The position numbers and the translations under genes were made by a program. A stretch of 23,601 nt of DNA, taken from Dehalococcoidia bacterium UBA6808 (GTDB lineage Bacteria > Chloroflexota > Dehalococcoidia > GIF9 > UBA5629). Shown in pieces: positions 15,170 to 23,417 of this stretch; position 1 is the first letter of the stretch, and every line of letters starts with the position of its first letter. The notes beneath the pieces are model-generated. The model saw nothing but the letters and a program-made list of their open reading frames with translations. It made no database searches and was not told the DNA's origin. Location of the stretch: NCBI GenBank assembly GCA_002452695.1, contig DKFA01000095.1, forward strand, positions 1-23,601. The letters are read 5' to 3'.

Positions 15170-15634
15170 TTAGAGTTTGACCAGCGTAAAACGGCTCCCC
15201 CGCTGAAACAGTATCATCCGCCACAGATGTACGATGCGGATGGCGCCGATCAGGTCACTGCGGCCAACATCACCAGTCAGAAAACCAGAAGCCCCGCTTT
15301 CAATGGCAGGCACCAGGAAATTCTGCTCATCATTAAGTACGATGATCCCAACCTGGGGGGAGGATTCCTTAATATAAGAAATGACCTTCGCACTGTCGGT
15401 CCCCTTTAGCCGGCCGTCCAGAATCACTATATCCGGCGATATTTTTACTGCCAGATCCAAAGCTTCCTTACCATCACGTGCTTCACCAACTACTTTGATA
15501 CTCTCATCGCCAGCCAGCATATGGCGGATGCCTTCCCGCATAGCCTCACTGCTGTCAACTATCAGTACACGAATCGCGTCATCAACCAGGTTAACACCTG
15601 AATCTATATATGTGTTCGATGACCGTGTAATCAT
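15170..15634 (-). CDS. Degenerate NarL-type receiver protein without output domain
   Basis: 154 residues. A receiver domain occupies about 21-133 (IRVLIVDSSEAMREGIRHML, then DIVILDGRLKG with the phospho-acceptor Asp at 73). The acidic pair is D27-S28 instead of two Asp, the switch Thr is Asn (IIVLND) and the conserved Lys before the last loop is Thr (FLTGDV). So phosphorylation chemistry should be weak or absent. The C-terminus has no HTH; after AIRIVHLW it ends within 20 residues, where NarL-type regulators would continue. The GGAGG site before the ATG at 15634 is strong. Possibly a stand-alone regulator of archaellum expression or a decayed LuxR regulator. It stands alone between the che-type operon and the arl operon. 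Confidence 0.7.
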   Translation of the reverse strand: MITRSSNTYIDSGVNLVDDAIRVLIVDSSEAMREGIRHMLAGDESIKVVGEARDGKEALDLAVKISPDIVILDGRLKGTDSAKVISYIKESSPQVGIIVLNDEQNFLVPAIESGASGFLTGDVGRSDLIGAIRIVHLWRMILFQRGSRFTLVKL

Positions 15635-15820
15635 GATCCTCCTCAGTTGTCTTTATAATCTCTTGCTCATTATTCTTGATTCTTGTTTATGCTTTATTTT
15701 GTCATGAGCAACAACGAGCGTTAAGTACCAAATGGTTTCATTTCGGTGACCGTGTTAGCTCAAAGTTTTGACACTTGGTCCAGAGCCATAAGCTAATCAG
15801 CCATGATGGTCGGGGAGCAA
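15635..15820. other. Intergenic region before the receiver gene
   Basis: AT-rich stretch upstream of the receiver gene and downstream of the terminator of the che operon. It must hold the promoter of 15170-15634, but I see only weak boxes (TTGTTG and CATAAA, 17 apart, on minus). No other structure is seen. Confidence 0.4.
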
Positions 15821-15848
15821 AAGAAAAAGGCCCTTGTGCAAGGGCCTT
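15821..15848 (-). terminator. Intrinsic terminator of the che / two-component operon
   Basis: Inverted repeat AAGGCCCTT...AAGGGCCTT (15827-15848) with a four-base loop; on minus it is followed by TTTCTTTT. It lies 22 bases past the stop of the NarL-type regulator and ends the long minus-strand transcription unit. Confidence 0.85.
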
Positions 15849-15870
15849 AAGGGTAGCAGCATGATTATTG

Positions 15871-16515
15871 TCAGAGCAGGTTTCTGCGGTAGGCTTCCGC
15901 CACAGCCTGGGTGCGGTCCACCGCCTCCAGTTTGGCAAAAATAGTGTTGGTCTCGCGCTTGATGGTTGCTTCGCTGACACATAGTTTACCTGCAATTTCA
16001 CGGTTGGTCACACCGGCGGCTATCAACCTCAGGATATCCAGCTGTCGCGGTGTCAGCAAAGTATTGCGGCTGAGTTGAGCGACATTACCGAACTGAGTGA
16101 ACAACGTACGAGTAATAGAGGGAGCAAGAGGCGACTGACCTTCATACGCCAGCTTGATAGACCTGGCCAGTTCCTCCCTGCCTATGTCCTTCAACAGGTA
16201 CCCAACGGCGCCGGCTTCGGCTGCCTGGGCCAGGTATTTATCCTCATAAACCGTCAGGATAATGATGTTGGCCCGGCATTCCTTGGCTTTTAGCTGGCGG
16301 GTCGCCTCGATCCCGCCCATGCCAGGCATCCGGACATCCATCAGTATAATATCAGGATCCCATTCATCTGCTTTGAGGATGGCTTCTTCACCTGATTTTG
16401 CTTCACCTACTACATCAATGTCTTCGTCGAGTTCAAGCATGCGACGCAAACCTTCCCTGACAAGCTGCTGGTCATCCACCAGCATTACCCGGATAGCGCG
16501 ATCATTATCACTCAT
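15871..16515 (-). CDS. NarL/FixJ-family response regulator
   Basis: 214 residues, complete. Receiver domain 7-125 with acidic pair D14-D15, phospho-acceptor Asp at 60 (IILMDVRMPGM), switch Thr in IILTVYED and Lys in LLKDIG. LuxR-type DNA-binding domain about 150-210 (LTPRQLDILRLIAAGVTNREIA, then VSEATIKRETNTIFAKL). Its start overlaps the end of the upstream histidine kinase by eight bases, so the two are almost certainly a cognate pair made by coupled translation. Likely a transcription factor; the targets are not visible, but the arl operon is next door. Confidence 0.93.
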   Translation of the reverse strand: MSDNDRAIRVMLVDDQQLVREGLRRMLELDEDIDVVGEAKSGEEAILKADEWDPDIILMDVRMPGMGGIEATRQLKAKECRANIIILTVYEDKYLAQAAEAGAVGYLLKDIGREELARSIKLAYEGQSPLAPSITRTLFTQFGNVAQLSRNTLLTPRQLDILRLIAAGVTNREIAGKLCVSEATIKRETNTIFAKLEAVDRTQAVAEAYRRNLL

Positions 16516-18103
16516 CGGCAGATACTACCGTCGCTATATGTGTGGTATCGCCGGCAATCGACAGCGGCATTTGCATAAAAATCCTGGTCCCCTCACCAGG
16601 AGCCGTCTCAATATGCAGCGCTCCGCCAAGCATTTCAGCTCTTTCCTTCATTGTAACCAGACCAATACTGCTTTTAGCCACCTTGTCACTCAATGCATAT
16701 GACAGGTCAAATCCCTGCCCGTCATCTGTTATCTCAACTATGGCATATTCTAAATCAAATTTCAAAACCAGGTCAACGTGCGATGCCTGCGCGTGCTTGC
16801 GGATGTTGTTCATTGCCTCGAGGATAATGCGGTATATACTCACTTCCTGAACCAGTGAAAGTGAATTCATGCTGCCTATAACACGAAAATCACAGACCGT
16901 TTCATTCTCCCTGTTAAAGCCTTCCACGTATTTGCGCAGCGCTTCAATCAGTCCCAGTTCGGCCAGGGCGATGGGATGCAGGTCCAGAATAATACGGCGC
17001 AGCTCCTTAATGCTCTGATTCAGTATATTATTGGTCCTTTTGATCTCGCTCAGGGTATCTTCCTGGCGAGATGAGGCGAGAAAAGCCTCGCAAAGCTGCA
17101 TGCCATATGAAGCGCTAACCAGCCACTGCGCCAGGCCGTCATGCAGCTCGGAAGATATCCTTCTGCGTTCGTCTTCCTGTGCTGTCAGCGATTTCTTTAG
17201 AAACCTCTCCAGATTGCGCTGCTGCAGCCGTGTATTTTCAAACAACGTGGCGTTTTCGATAGCGATGGCAGCCTGGCCCGCCAGGATATAGAGCAATTCC
17301 AGGTCGCCCTCCGTAAACTGTGTACGCGAGGTTATCTTGCTGCAGTTGATCACACCGATGACCTTTTTCTTCAGCAGCAGAGGCACGCAAAGAGAAGATA
17401 CTACATCAGAATTGCCGCTGAGCTTGAGCTGCCTGGCTTCACCATTGAGTAAAATTGCGCGCCCGGTTTCAACCACCGACCAGGCAATACTATCGTTGGA
17501 TATCTCTTCACCTTTACCGATCAGTTCACCCGGCAGTCCGATAGCCGATTTTATGATCAACTGCTGAGTCAGATCATCCAACAACATCAGGGAAACACGA
17601 TCCGCCCTGGTCTCGATACAGACCAGGTTCACAATACGATTGAAAATCTTGTCCGTATCGAGCTCTGACACCAGCGATTTATTTAGCTCGAAAAGGGGCA
17701 ACAGTGTTTTAAGCCGCATGTTTTCCTTGGCCAGGCGGCTGCGCTGAAGCACATCATCGACAACCTTCTTCAAATCACTGGATTCCACAGGTTTTTCCAG
17801 GATCGATTGTGCTCCTGCCTGGAAAGCTTTGATAACAAGATCTGGCGGGTCATCCTGGGTCATAATGATAATTCCGATCTCGGGGCTGAGGAAACGGGCT
17901 CTCTGCAACACTTCCAGGCAATTGCTGCCCTTCATCGACAGGTTATAGATCAATACATCGACGTTCTTGCGTTGAATAATAGAAAGGGCTTCATTGCTCG
18001 AATCGGTTTTGATAACTACAAAGCCCTCATCAGAGAGCACGTTCTTGATGGTCGCTACAGTCGTACGGTCGTCGTCAACCAATAATAAGTTTTCTTTGTA
18101 CAT
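16508..18103 (-). CDS. GAF-domain NarX-type histidine kinase with an N-terminal pseudo-receiver
   Basis: 531 residues from the ATG at 18103 (AGGA six bases upstream; a TTG at 18118 is the alternative). Receiver-like domain 1-120, with the acidic cluster VDDD (9-12), Thr at 82 and Lys at 104, but the phospho-acceptor position is Asn 54 (LIYNLSM), so it cannot be phosphorylated in the normal way. A GAF domain follows (about 140-285). The kinase is of the HisKA_3 type: DERRRISSELHDGLAQ with His at 321, an N-box with NNIRKHA and a G-box DDGQGFDLS. No membrane segments, so cytoplasmic. Pairs with the NarL-type regulator that it overlaps. The dead receiver may act as a protein-protein dock. Confidence 0.9.
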   Translation of the reverse strand: MYKENLLLVDDDRTTVATIKNVLSDEGFVVIKTDSSNEALSIIQRKNVDVLIYNLSMKGSNCLEVLQRARFLSPEIGIIIMTQDDPPDLVIKAFQAGAQSILEKPVESSDLKKVVDDVLQRSRLAKENMRLKTLLPLFELNKSLVSELDTDKIFNRIVNLVCIETRADRVSLMLLDDLTQQLIIKSAIGLPGELIGKGEEISNDSIAWSVVETGRAILLNGEARQLKLSGNSDVVSSLCVPLLLKKKVIGVINCSKITSRTQFTEGDLELLYILAGQAAIAIENATLFENTRLQQRNLERFLKKSLTAQEDERRRISSELHDGLAQWLVSASYGMQLCEAFLASSRQEDTLSEIKRTNNILNQSIKELRRIILDLHPIALAELGLIEALRKYVEGFNRENETVCDFRVIGSMNSLSLVQEVSIYRIILEAMNNIRKHAQASHVDLVLKFDLEYAIVEITDDGQGFDLSYALSDKVAKSSIGLVTMKERAEMLGGALHIETAPGEGTRIFMQMPLSIAGDTTHIATVVSADE

Positions 18104-18156
18104 TAACGATCCTGACAAAATATTATCCTAGATCAATTACATTATCAATTATTTAA

Positions 18157-18738
18157 TTATTTTTTCTTCGGCCACCACCCCCACCAGTTTTCCTGGCCAC
18201 ACTTGGTGCATTTTACTTTGACAGCAACCACACCAACGGCGCCGCAGGAGCTACATTTGAAAGTCTTGCTGATATTGTAACCGGCGGTACCGCGCAGTCC
18301 TTCCGATATCACCTCTACCTGGCTGCTGACATTCTGAACTTGCTGCAGGGCGGCTTTTATCGTGGCAGGATTGACCCGGGTTGCAGGGTTCTTGTTGCTG
18401 TTATCCAGCTTGGTAAACATTACCTCCAGCCTCGAGATCCGATTAGCCAATTCTGCCAGCCGCTCATACAGCGTAGCGATATCACCTGCCGCGATGCATT
18501 CCTCAGGGCTGTGCCCGTGGCCTTTGCCAGATGTTGCCTCAGTTGCGGTCATTTTAGGCATGGAAGCGGCGCTGACCTGCTTCATATTAGAAGCCGGCGA
18601 CGTTTCAGCCGCAACCGTTTTGATCACTGTTGCGTCAGGTGTCGACATTATCTTATGTGCCGGAGCAGGTTTGCTAGCCGTCTTCAAGACCATTGCATCG
18701 ATTTCTTCCTGCGTCAGCATTTTACTTACGTCGTCCAT
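18157..18738 (-). CDS. FliM-peptide / zinc-ribbon protein, candidate CheY-archaellum adaptor
   Basis: 193 residues, no named family known to me. Residues 8-16 read LTQEEIDAM, very close to the LSQ(E/D)EIDAL peptide at the N-terminus of FliM, FliN and FliY that binds phosphorylated CheY. It is followed by a long Ala/Pro/Thr-rich linker (17-80), a coiled-coil helix (about 85-113), a second helical part (120-150) and a zinc ribbon with Cys 162, 165, 177 and 180 (CSSC, CTKC) that ends in a Trp-rich basic tail (NWWGWWPKKK). ATG 18738 has AAGGTG upstream. It lies in the operon with cheY, cheB and cheR. Known: the FliM peptide is a CheY-P docking site. Inference: this protein docks CheY-P and hands the signal to the archaellum. 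Confidence 0.7.
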   Translation of the reverse strand: MDDVSKMLTQEEIDAMVLKTASKPAPAHKIMSTPDATVIKTVAAETSPASNMKQVSAASMPKMTATEATSGKGHGHSPEECIAAGDIATLYERLAELANRISRLEVMFTKLDNSNKNPATRVNPATIKAALQQVQNVSSQVEVISEGLRGTAGYNISKTFKCSSCGAVGVVAVKVKCTKCGQENWWGWWPKKK

Positions 18739-18768
18739 GGCACACCTTCATTATTGACTCATTTCCTG

Positions 18769-19950
18769 TTAATACTCGGTCATCTCGTTGATCAGAACGT
18801 TTTTCTTGATCTCTTTGGCCAGATCAATGTCCTTTTTGGGTTGCTTGCCGGTCTGCCTTTCACTGTACTCCGGCTGACAGCCCGTGCATATATTGATCCC
18901 GTCCTCCGCATTTACTTCTACACCACCGATTATCCTTAGTTTCGGCCTGCGTATGCAAGCCGGATTGGACTGGCTGACGATACCGATGCGGCCATCATTT
19001 AGTTTCACCATGGTGCCAGCAGGATAAATGGGAACAATTCTGGTAAAAACCTTGACCAGTTCTGGACTGAATAGCTCCCCGCTGTATGCATAAATGTATT
19101 CTATAGCATCCTGCGAAGAAACGATACTGTGTTCAATAGCAAAAGCAGGCAGGAACTCCTCTCTGTGCGGACGCTTGGAAGCCAGGGCAAAACAGACATC
19201 CGTTATACCGAGAATACCCGCCGGTTGTAGTATGCCATTCTCCCTTAATCCGAAAGGATACCCGCTGCCGTTCCACCTCTCGTGGTGCTGCAAGACTATA
19301 TTCACTGCCTCGGGACCGATCTCAGTGTAGCGGGCCAGTATCTGTGACCCGTAGACGGGATGGCGCTGTACCGCTTTCAACTCCGCGCTGTTCAAATAAC
19401 CTGGTTTCTCCAGTATCCCCTGTGGCAACAGGACATAGCCGACATTCTGAAAGAGTGACGCCATGCCAAGCTGCTTGATCTCGCGGTCACTTAGACCGAC
19501 GGTCTTTCCGATCAGGATGGATAGACTGGCGACTTTGACGGGGTGGACAAAATTATAGTCTCTCAATGAGTAGCAGCCTGCTATCGATGCATCACCATGG
19601 TTATTTGACATCAGGGTATCGATCATTTCATCCATCAGGTTGTTGATCAGGGCCAGATCAACCGGTTGCTGATTTCGGCTGATCAGCATAGTGCGGCACT
19701 CGATCAGCGCCCTACGTAGCGCCTTGGACATGGCCCCCTCCAATTCCGGGGAAATCAACGGCAGCACATTAATATCTTCAGTTTTGCTGTTGCAGATAAA
19801 AAGCTCACCGACACCGATATCATCCACCTTGGCTATATCCCTGGCATCCAGTGTTGCCCCTACGGGCAATACCAGGTCACCCCAATTGTCATAGACCGGC
19901 CTTGCCAGTTCCATGCCTGGCTTCACATAAAGCGCTGAAATACGTTGCAT
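18769..19950 (-). CDS. HD-GYP-like protein with lost HD metal pair, paralog B
   Basis: 393 residues. N-terminal 55-residue module common in HD-GYP proteins (YVKPGMELARPVYDNWGDLVL and GVGELFIC). The HD-GYP fold is clear: VHPVKVASLSI helix, then LFQNVGYVLLPQGIL, KAVQRHPVYG, and LQHHERWNGSGYPFG. However, the expected HDIGK reads QNVGY, so the two metal-binding residues are Gln 168 and Asn 169, and the later VADxxDAL helix is ITDVCFALASKRPHR. The domain should be catalytically weak or dead, though c-di-GMP binding is possible. A small C-terminal beta module (GTMVKLNDGRIGIVS) is also usual for the group. It follows paralog A by four bases. Confidence 0.85.
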   Translation of the reverse strand: MQRISALYVKPGMELARPVYDNWGDLVLPVGATLDARDIAKVDDIGVGELFICNSKTEDINVLPLISPELEGAMSKALRRALIECRTMLISRNQQPVDLALINNLMDEMIDTLMSNNHGDASIAGCYSLRDYNFVHPVKVASLSILIGKTVGLSDREIKQLGMASLFQNVGYVLLPQGILEKPGYLNSAELKAVQRHPVYGSQILARYTEIGPEAVNIVLQHHERWNGSGYPFGLRENGILQPAGILGITDVCFALASKRPHREEFLPAFAIEHSIVSSQDAIEYIYAYSGELFSPELVKVFTRIVPIYPAGTMVKLNDGRIGIVSQSNPACIRRPKLRIIGGVEVNAEDGINICTGCQPEYSERQTGKQPKKDIDLAKEIKKNVLINEMTEY

Positions 19951-19954
19951 TTAA

Positions 19955-21109
19955 TTAATATTCCATCACCTGGGTAATCAATTTACGCTGGTGCTCGACG
20001 TCGGCCAGGTTGATATCGTAACATTTATCCAGTTCTCGCATCTCACTGTCATAGCAGATACGTACCTTGGGACGCGAGAAGTATCCGCAGTTGGCATTAG
20101 ATATGATACCGACTTCGCCTGTATTCAGCTTGACCATAATACCGGACGGATAAGTCGGCAGTTGCCTGGTAAAGATCTTGACCAGGTCTGGATCAAAAAG
20201 CTCCCCGCTGTAGGCAACGATGAACTCCATAGCCTGGTGTGGCCTGAGAAAATCGGCATCGTCCAGATCGCCTGAGAAGGCATTAACAAATTCCTCGGCT
20301 TCCTTGGGGAGGATACAGCCGCGATGGGGCCTTTTGGATACCAACGCTACTACACTGTCGGTAATGCCGAGAATGCGTGCGCCGTGGCAGATGTTTCTAT
20401 TCCTTAAACCTGCTGGGTAGCCGCTGCCGTTCCAGCGTTCATGGTGCTGCTGTATTATCAATGCGGTCTCTTGGGCAACCTGACCATAGCGCTTGACAAT
20501 TTCAGCGCCGTAGACAGCGTGCTTCTGCACTGCCTGGACTTCCGAATCGGACAGCGGCCCCTCTCTATCTATCAGCCCCTGCGGCAGGGCGGCGTAACCG
20601 ATATTCTGCAGCAATGCTGCCATGCCGAGATTGATCAGTTCTGTCTGCCCCAATCCCGCTGCTTTGCCGATCAATAACGAGAGGCTGGTAACCTTGACCG
20701 GGTGCACAAAATCGTAGTCCTTGATGGAATGGCAGCCGACGACGACAGGTTCACCCATGGCCACCGGGAAAAGCTGTTGCACCATCTCAAAAACACCCTG
20801 TCTGATACCCGAAAGATCAAGCATCTGGGCCTTGCCTGAGCTGATGATTGACTGTGTTTTTTGCAGCACCTGCTTTAACGAGGCAGCGATCGAGCCCTCC
20901 AGTTCAGGGGTAATCAACGGCCAGGCCGTAACGTCATCAACACGTTTGTCCATAATGAAAAGCTCGCCCACCCCCAGTTCTTCAAGATTGGCTACCTGTG
21001 GGGCTGACAGCCTGGTGCCTTCCTTTAAAAGCAATCTCCCGAACGCGTCGTAAAGGGCGCGTCCCAGAAGCATTGTAGGTTTGGCGTATTTTGCTGATAT
21101 TCGTCTCAT
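19955..21109 (-). CDS. HD-GYP-like protein with lost HD metal pair, paralog A
   Basis: 384 residues from the ATG at 21109 (AAGGGTG eight bases upstream); an in-frame reading from 21202 would overlap cheR and is unlikely. Same domain order as paralog B: N-terminal YAKPTMLLGRALYDAFG module, VHPVKVTSLSLLIG helix, LLQNIGYAALPQGL, VQKHAVYG, IQQHHERWNGSGYPAG and a C-terminal GIMVKLNTGEVGIIS module. Gln 168 and Asn 169 stand at exactly the same positions as in paralog B, so the HD pair was lost before the duplication. The HHER-GYP motif is intact. It carries an extra segment (EEFVNAFSGDLDDADFL). Lies 26 bases after cheR and is probably part of the chemotaxis operon; role unknown. Confidence 0.85.
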   Translation of the reverse strand: MRRISAKYAKPTMLLGRALYDAFGRLLLKEGTRLSAPQVANLEELGVGELFIMDKRVDDVTAWPLITPELEGSIAASLKQVLQKTQSIISSGKAQMLDLSGIRQGVFEMVQQLFPVAMGEPVVVGCHSIKDYDFVHPVKVTSLSLLIGKAAGLGQTELINLGMAALLQNIGYAALPQGLIDREGPLSDSEVQAVQKHAVYGAEIVKRYGQVAQETALIIQQHHERWNGSGYPAGLRNRNICHGARILGITDSVVALVSKRPHRGCILPKEAEEFVNAFSGDLDDADFLRPHQAMEFIVAYSGELFDPDLVKIFTRQLPTYPSGIMVKLNTGEVGIISNANCGYFSRPKVRICYDSEMRELDKCYDINLADVEHQRKLITQVMEY

Positions 21110-21135
21110 AATCTGACACCCTTGTCTTTCAATTA

Positions 21136-21939
21136 TTAAATGCGGGCTATGGACGGTACAGTCTTTTGATAAAAACATGTGCCTAGCTTGTGATAGCCGC
21201 ATTTCATGGCATTCATCATGAATTCCGTCGCGCCCACGAAAAGGATACCGTTTTCCTTAAGCGATTCATGGAAACGCCTGTTGAGCGCATCCTTGGCTTC
21301 TTCCGTGAAATATATTGTCACGTTCCGGCAGGCGATCAAATCAAAGCCTTTTTCAAAAGGATCGGCCAGGAGGTTATGCTTCTTGAATGTTGTCCTGTCC
21401 TTGATATCCTTGTTTACCCAGTATTCGCCTCTGCCCTTGTCACAGGAAAAATATTTGGACAGGTAATGTTTGGGCAGGCTCTTGAGAAAATCGTCCTTAT
21501 ACGGCCCGCCCGCCCTGGCCCTGGCCAGGCTTAGCTCATCCATATCAGTGCCCAGAATATGGAAGGTTACCTTGCGGGGCAGGCTGAGCAGGATCATGGC
21601 AATCGTATATGCCTCCGACCCGTCGGAACAGCCGGCGCTCCAGACATTAATATGTACCCTGTTTTCCAGCAGTCCGGGCAGAATGTTTTTTTCCAGGTCT
21701 GCAAAAGCCCAGGCATCCCTGTAAAACTCCGTTACATTGATCGTCAGGAAATCACACAGCTTTCTCAGGCTGGCCTCGTCTTTTTCGATCATGCGGCAAT
21801 AACCTATAACGTCGCACGATGAATTCTCTATAAAAGATGTCAGCCTGCGGCGCATCTGCTGGCTCTTGTAATTGTCCAGATCGATACCCGTCATGCCCAG
21901 CACCCTCTTTTTAAGTATTGCGTATTCCTGATCGTTCAT
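21136..21939 (-). CDS. cheR: Chemotaxis protein methyltransferase CheR
   Basis: 267 residues, the usual length. It transfers methyl groups from S-adenosylmethionine to glutamates of chemoreceptors. Visible family motifs: N-terminal helical domain with the QMRRRL patch, TINVTEFYRD (the NxTxFFR equivalent), the SAM-binding loop VWSAGCSDGSEAYTIAM, the LGTDMDELSLARARAGGPY block and FDLIACRNVTIYF. The start lies two bases from the cheB stop, so they are translationally linked. The receptors and CheA are not in the window, so the chemoreceptor array is encoded elsewhere. Confidence 0.95.
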   Translation of the reverse strand: MNDQEYAILKKRVLGMTGIDLDNYKSQQMRRRLTSFIENSSCDVIGYCRMIEKDEASLRKLCDFLTINVTEFYRDAWAFADLEKNILPGLLENRVHINVWSAGCSDGSEAYTIAMILLSLPRKVTFHILGTDMDELSLARARAGGPYKDDFLKSLPKHYLSKYFSCDKGRGEYWVNKDIKDRTTFKKHNLLADPFEKGFDLIACRNVTIYFTEEAKDALNRRFHESLKENGILFVGATEFMMNAMKCGYHKLGTCFYQKTVPSIARI

Positions 21940-21941
21940 GG

Positions 21942-23039
21942 TTATACTCTCGCCAAAGACTCATTGGACTTCCCGCATAAAGCTACTATTTCATCCACCA
22001 TTTTCTGAATCGGAACCACTTTATCGGCCAGCCCGGCTTCCGCTACGCTGCGCGGCATGCCGTACACAACGCAGGTGGATTCATGTTCGGCCAGGACCCT
22101 GCCTCCCCCGGCTTTGATCATGGCGCAGCCCTGAGTGCCGTCGCTGCCCATGCCCGTCAGGATGACGCCTATACATCGCGACCCGTATACTTTGACTGCC
22201 GATTCCATAGTCACATCGGCAGCGGGACGCAGGCCGCCACGGGGTTTATCCTGATTGAGCATAACCTGCCCGTTCTTCCGCACCACCATATGGTATCCGC
22301 CCGGCGCAATAAGGGCCTGGCCCAGTGCAACCATATCGCCGGCTTCCGCTTCCTTCACATTTATCCTGCTCAACTCATTCAGCCTTTCAGCAATTGATTT
22401 TGTGAACTTCGGCGGCATATGCTGCACTATCAGGATAGCGGCAGGCAGGTCGGCTGGCAGATTAGGTACCAGCTCATACAGCGCCCTCGGCCCTCCGGTA
22501 GAGCAGCCTATAATTACTACCTTACTGACCCGGGACGCTCTGGGAGCGGCAGTCATGCTCTTTTTCTGGCTGTTGCGCTGCAAAGTAGCAACGATATTTT
22601 TCAGCCTGGTCGTTACACCGGCGACATCTACTTTGGCTGCCTGTCTTACCTTATTTATCAGTTCAGTATTGGTGTCGCCATCGCCGGTAGGATTGATGAT
22701 GGACTGCTTGAGAAAAAAATCCACAGCGCCTAATTCCAGCGCTTTGATGGTCACATCAGCGCCTTCAGCAGTAAGTGCGCTCAGCATGACCACCGGAGTC
22801 GGGACATCGGCCATGATTTTTTCCAAAGCCGTTACCCCGTCCATTTTGGGCATCTCAACATCCAGAGTAACAACTTCAGGCTTCAGCAGTTTGATTTTCT
22901 CTATGGCATCGATCCCGTCTCTTGCTGTGCCAACAATTTCGATATTGGGGTCCATGGCCAGATGCTTGGATATCATCAACCTGGCAAAGGCCGAATCATC
23001 AACGATCAGGACCCTGGTCGTTTTCTCAACACTCATCAT
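21942..23039 (-). CDS. cheB: Chemotaxis methylesterase CheB
   Basis: 365 residues from the ATG at 23039; an in-frame TTG at 23051 is an alternative and neither has a strong ribosome site. Receiver domain (about 8-118) with acidic pair, Asp 60 (VVTLDVEMPKMDG) and Lys in FFLKQ. After a linker, the methylesterase domain (about 170-355) has the catalytic Ser 180 (GCSTGGP), His 207 (QHMPP) and Asp 300 (GMGSDG). It removes methyl groups from chemoreceptors and resets adaptation after phosphorylation by CheA. It follows cheY by 21 bases and is immediately upstream of cheR. Confidence 0.95.
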   Translation of the reverse strand: MMSVEKTTRVLIVDDSAFARLMISKHLAMDPNIEIVGTARDGIDAIEKIKLLKPEVVTLDVEMPKMDGVTALEKIMADVPTPVVMLSALTAEGADVTIKALELGAVDFFLKQSIINPTGDGDTNTELINKVRQAAKVDVAGVTTRLKNIVATLQRNSQKKSMTAAPRASRVSKVVIIGCSTGGPRALYELVPNLPADLPAAILIVQHMPPKFTKSIAERLNELSRINVKEAEAGDMVALGQALIAPGGYHMVVRKNGQVMLNQDKPRGGLRPAADVTMESAVKVYGSRCIGVILTGMGSDGTQGCAMIKAGGGRVLAEHESTCVVYGMPRSVAEAGLADKVVPIQKMVDEIVALCGKSNESLARV

Positions 23040-23060
23040 ATTCAAATTCAATTGATCGTT

Positions 23061-23417
23061 TTAACCGATAATCTTTTTCACTGCGTTCAATACGCGGTCT
23101 GCGTCAAAGGGCTTGACCACGAAATCCCTGGCACCAGTCTTCAATGCTTCCATAACCATGGACTGCTGGCCCATGGCAGTGACCATGGCTACCCGCGCGC
23201 CCGGGTCGATCTTTATAATCTCTTTGAGCGTAGAAAGCCCATCCATATTAGGCATGGTAATATCCAGAAGCACACCGTCAGGCTTAAATTCCTTATATTT
23301 TTCGATTGCCTCGGCGCCGTCTGCAGCTTCCGAGGTTTCAAAACCATTGTCCGCCAGCAGCTTGGTACACCTCATGCGCATGAAGGCAGCGTCATCTACC
23401 ACAAGTATTTTAGTCAA
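23061..23417 (-). CDS. cheY: Chemotaxis response regulator CheY
   Basis: 118 residues, a lone receiver with every catalytic residue: Asp 8 and Asp 9 (VVDDA), phospho-acceptor Asp 52 (LLDITMP), Thr 80 and Lys 102 (VVKPFD). The start is a TTG at 23417, six bases after a perfect AGGAGG, so the unusual start is well supported. It is the first gene of the che operon. Phospho-CheY would change motor rotation. The archaellum in this organism has no FliM, so CheY needs another target; the FliM-peptide protein encoded five genes downstream is the best candidate seen. Confidence 0.95.
   Translation of the reverse strand: MTKILVVDDAAFMRMRCTKLLADNGFETSEAADGAEAIEKYKEFKPDGVLLDITMPNMDGLSTLKEIIKIDPGARVAMVTAMGQQSMVMEALKTGARDFVVKPFDADRVLNAVKKIIG

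Noticed and set aside
19955..21202. Longer start at 21202 for the first degenerate HD-GYP gene
   Set aside because: It would overlap cheR by 67 bases and lacks the N-terminal alignment with its paralog; ATG 21109 matches the paralog's start residue for residue.
22255..23055. 266-codon plus-strand frame opposite cheB
   Set aside because: cheB is unmistakable on the minus strand; the plus frame is a shadow.
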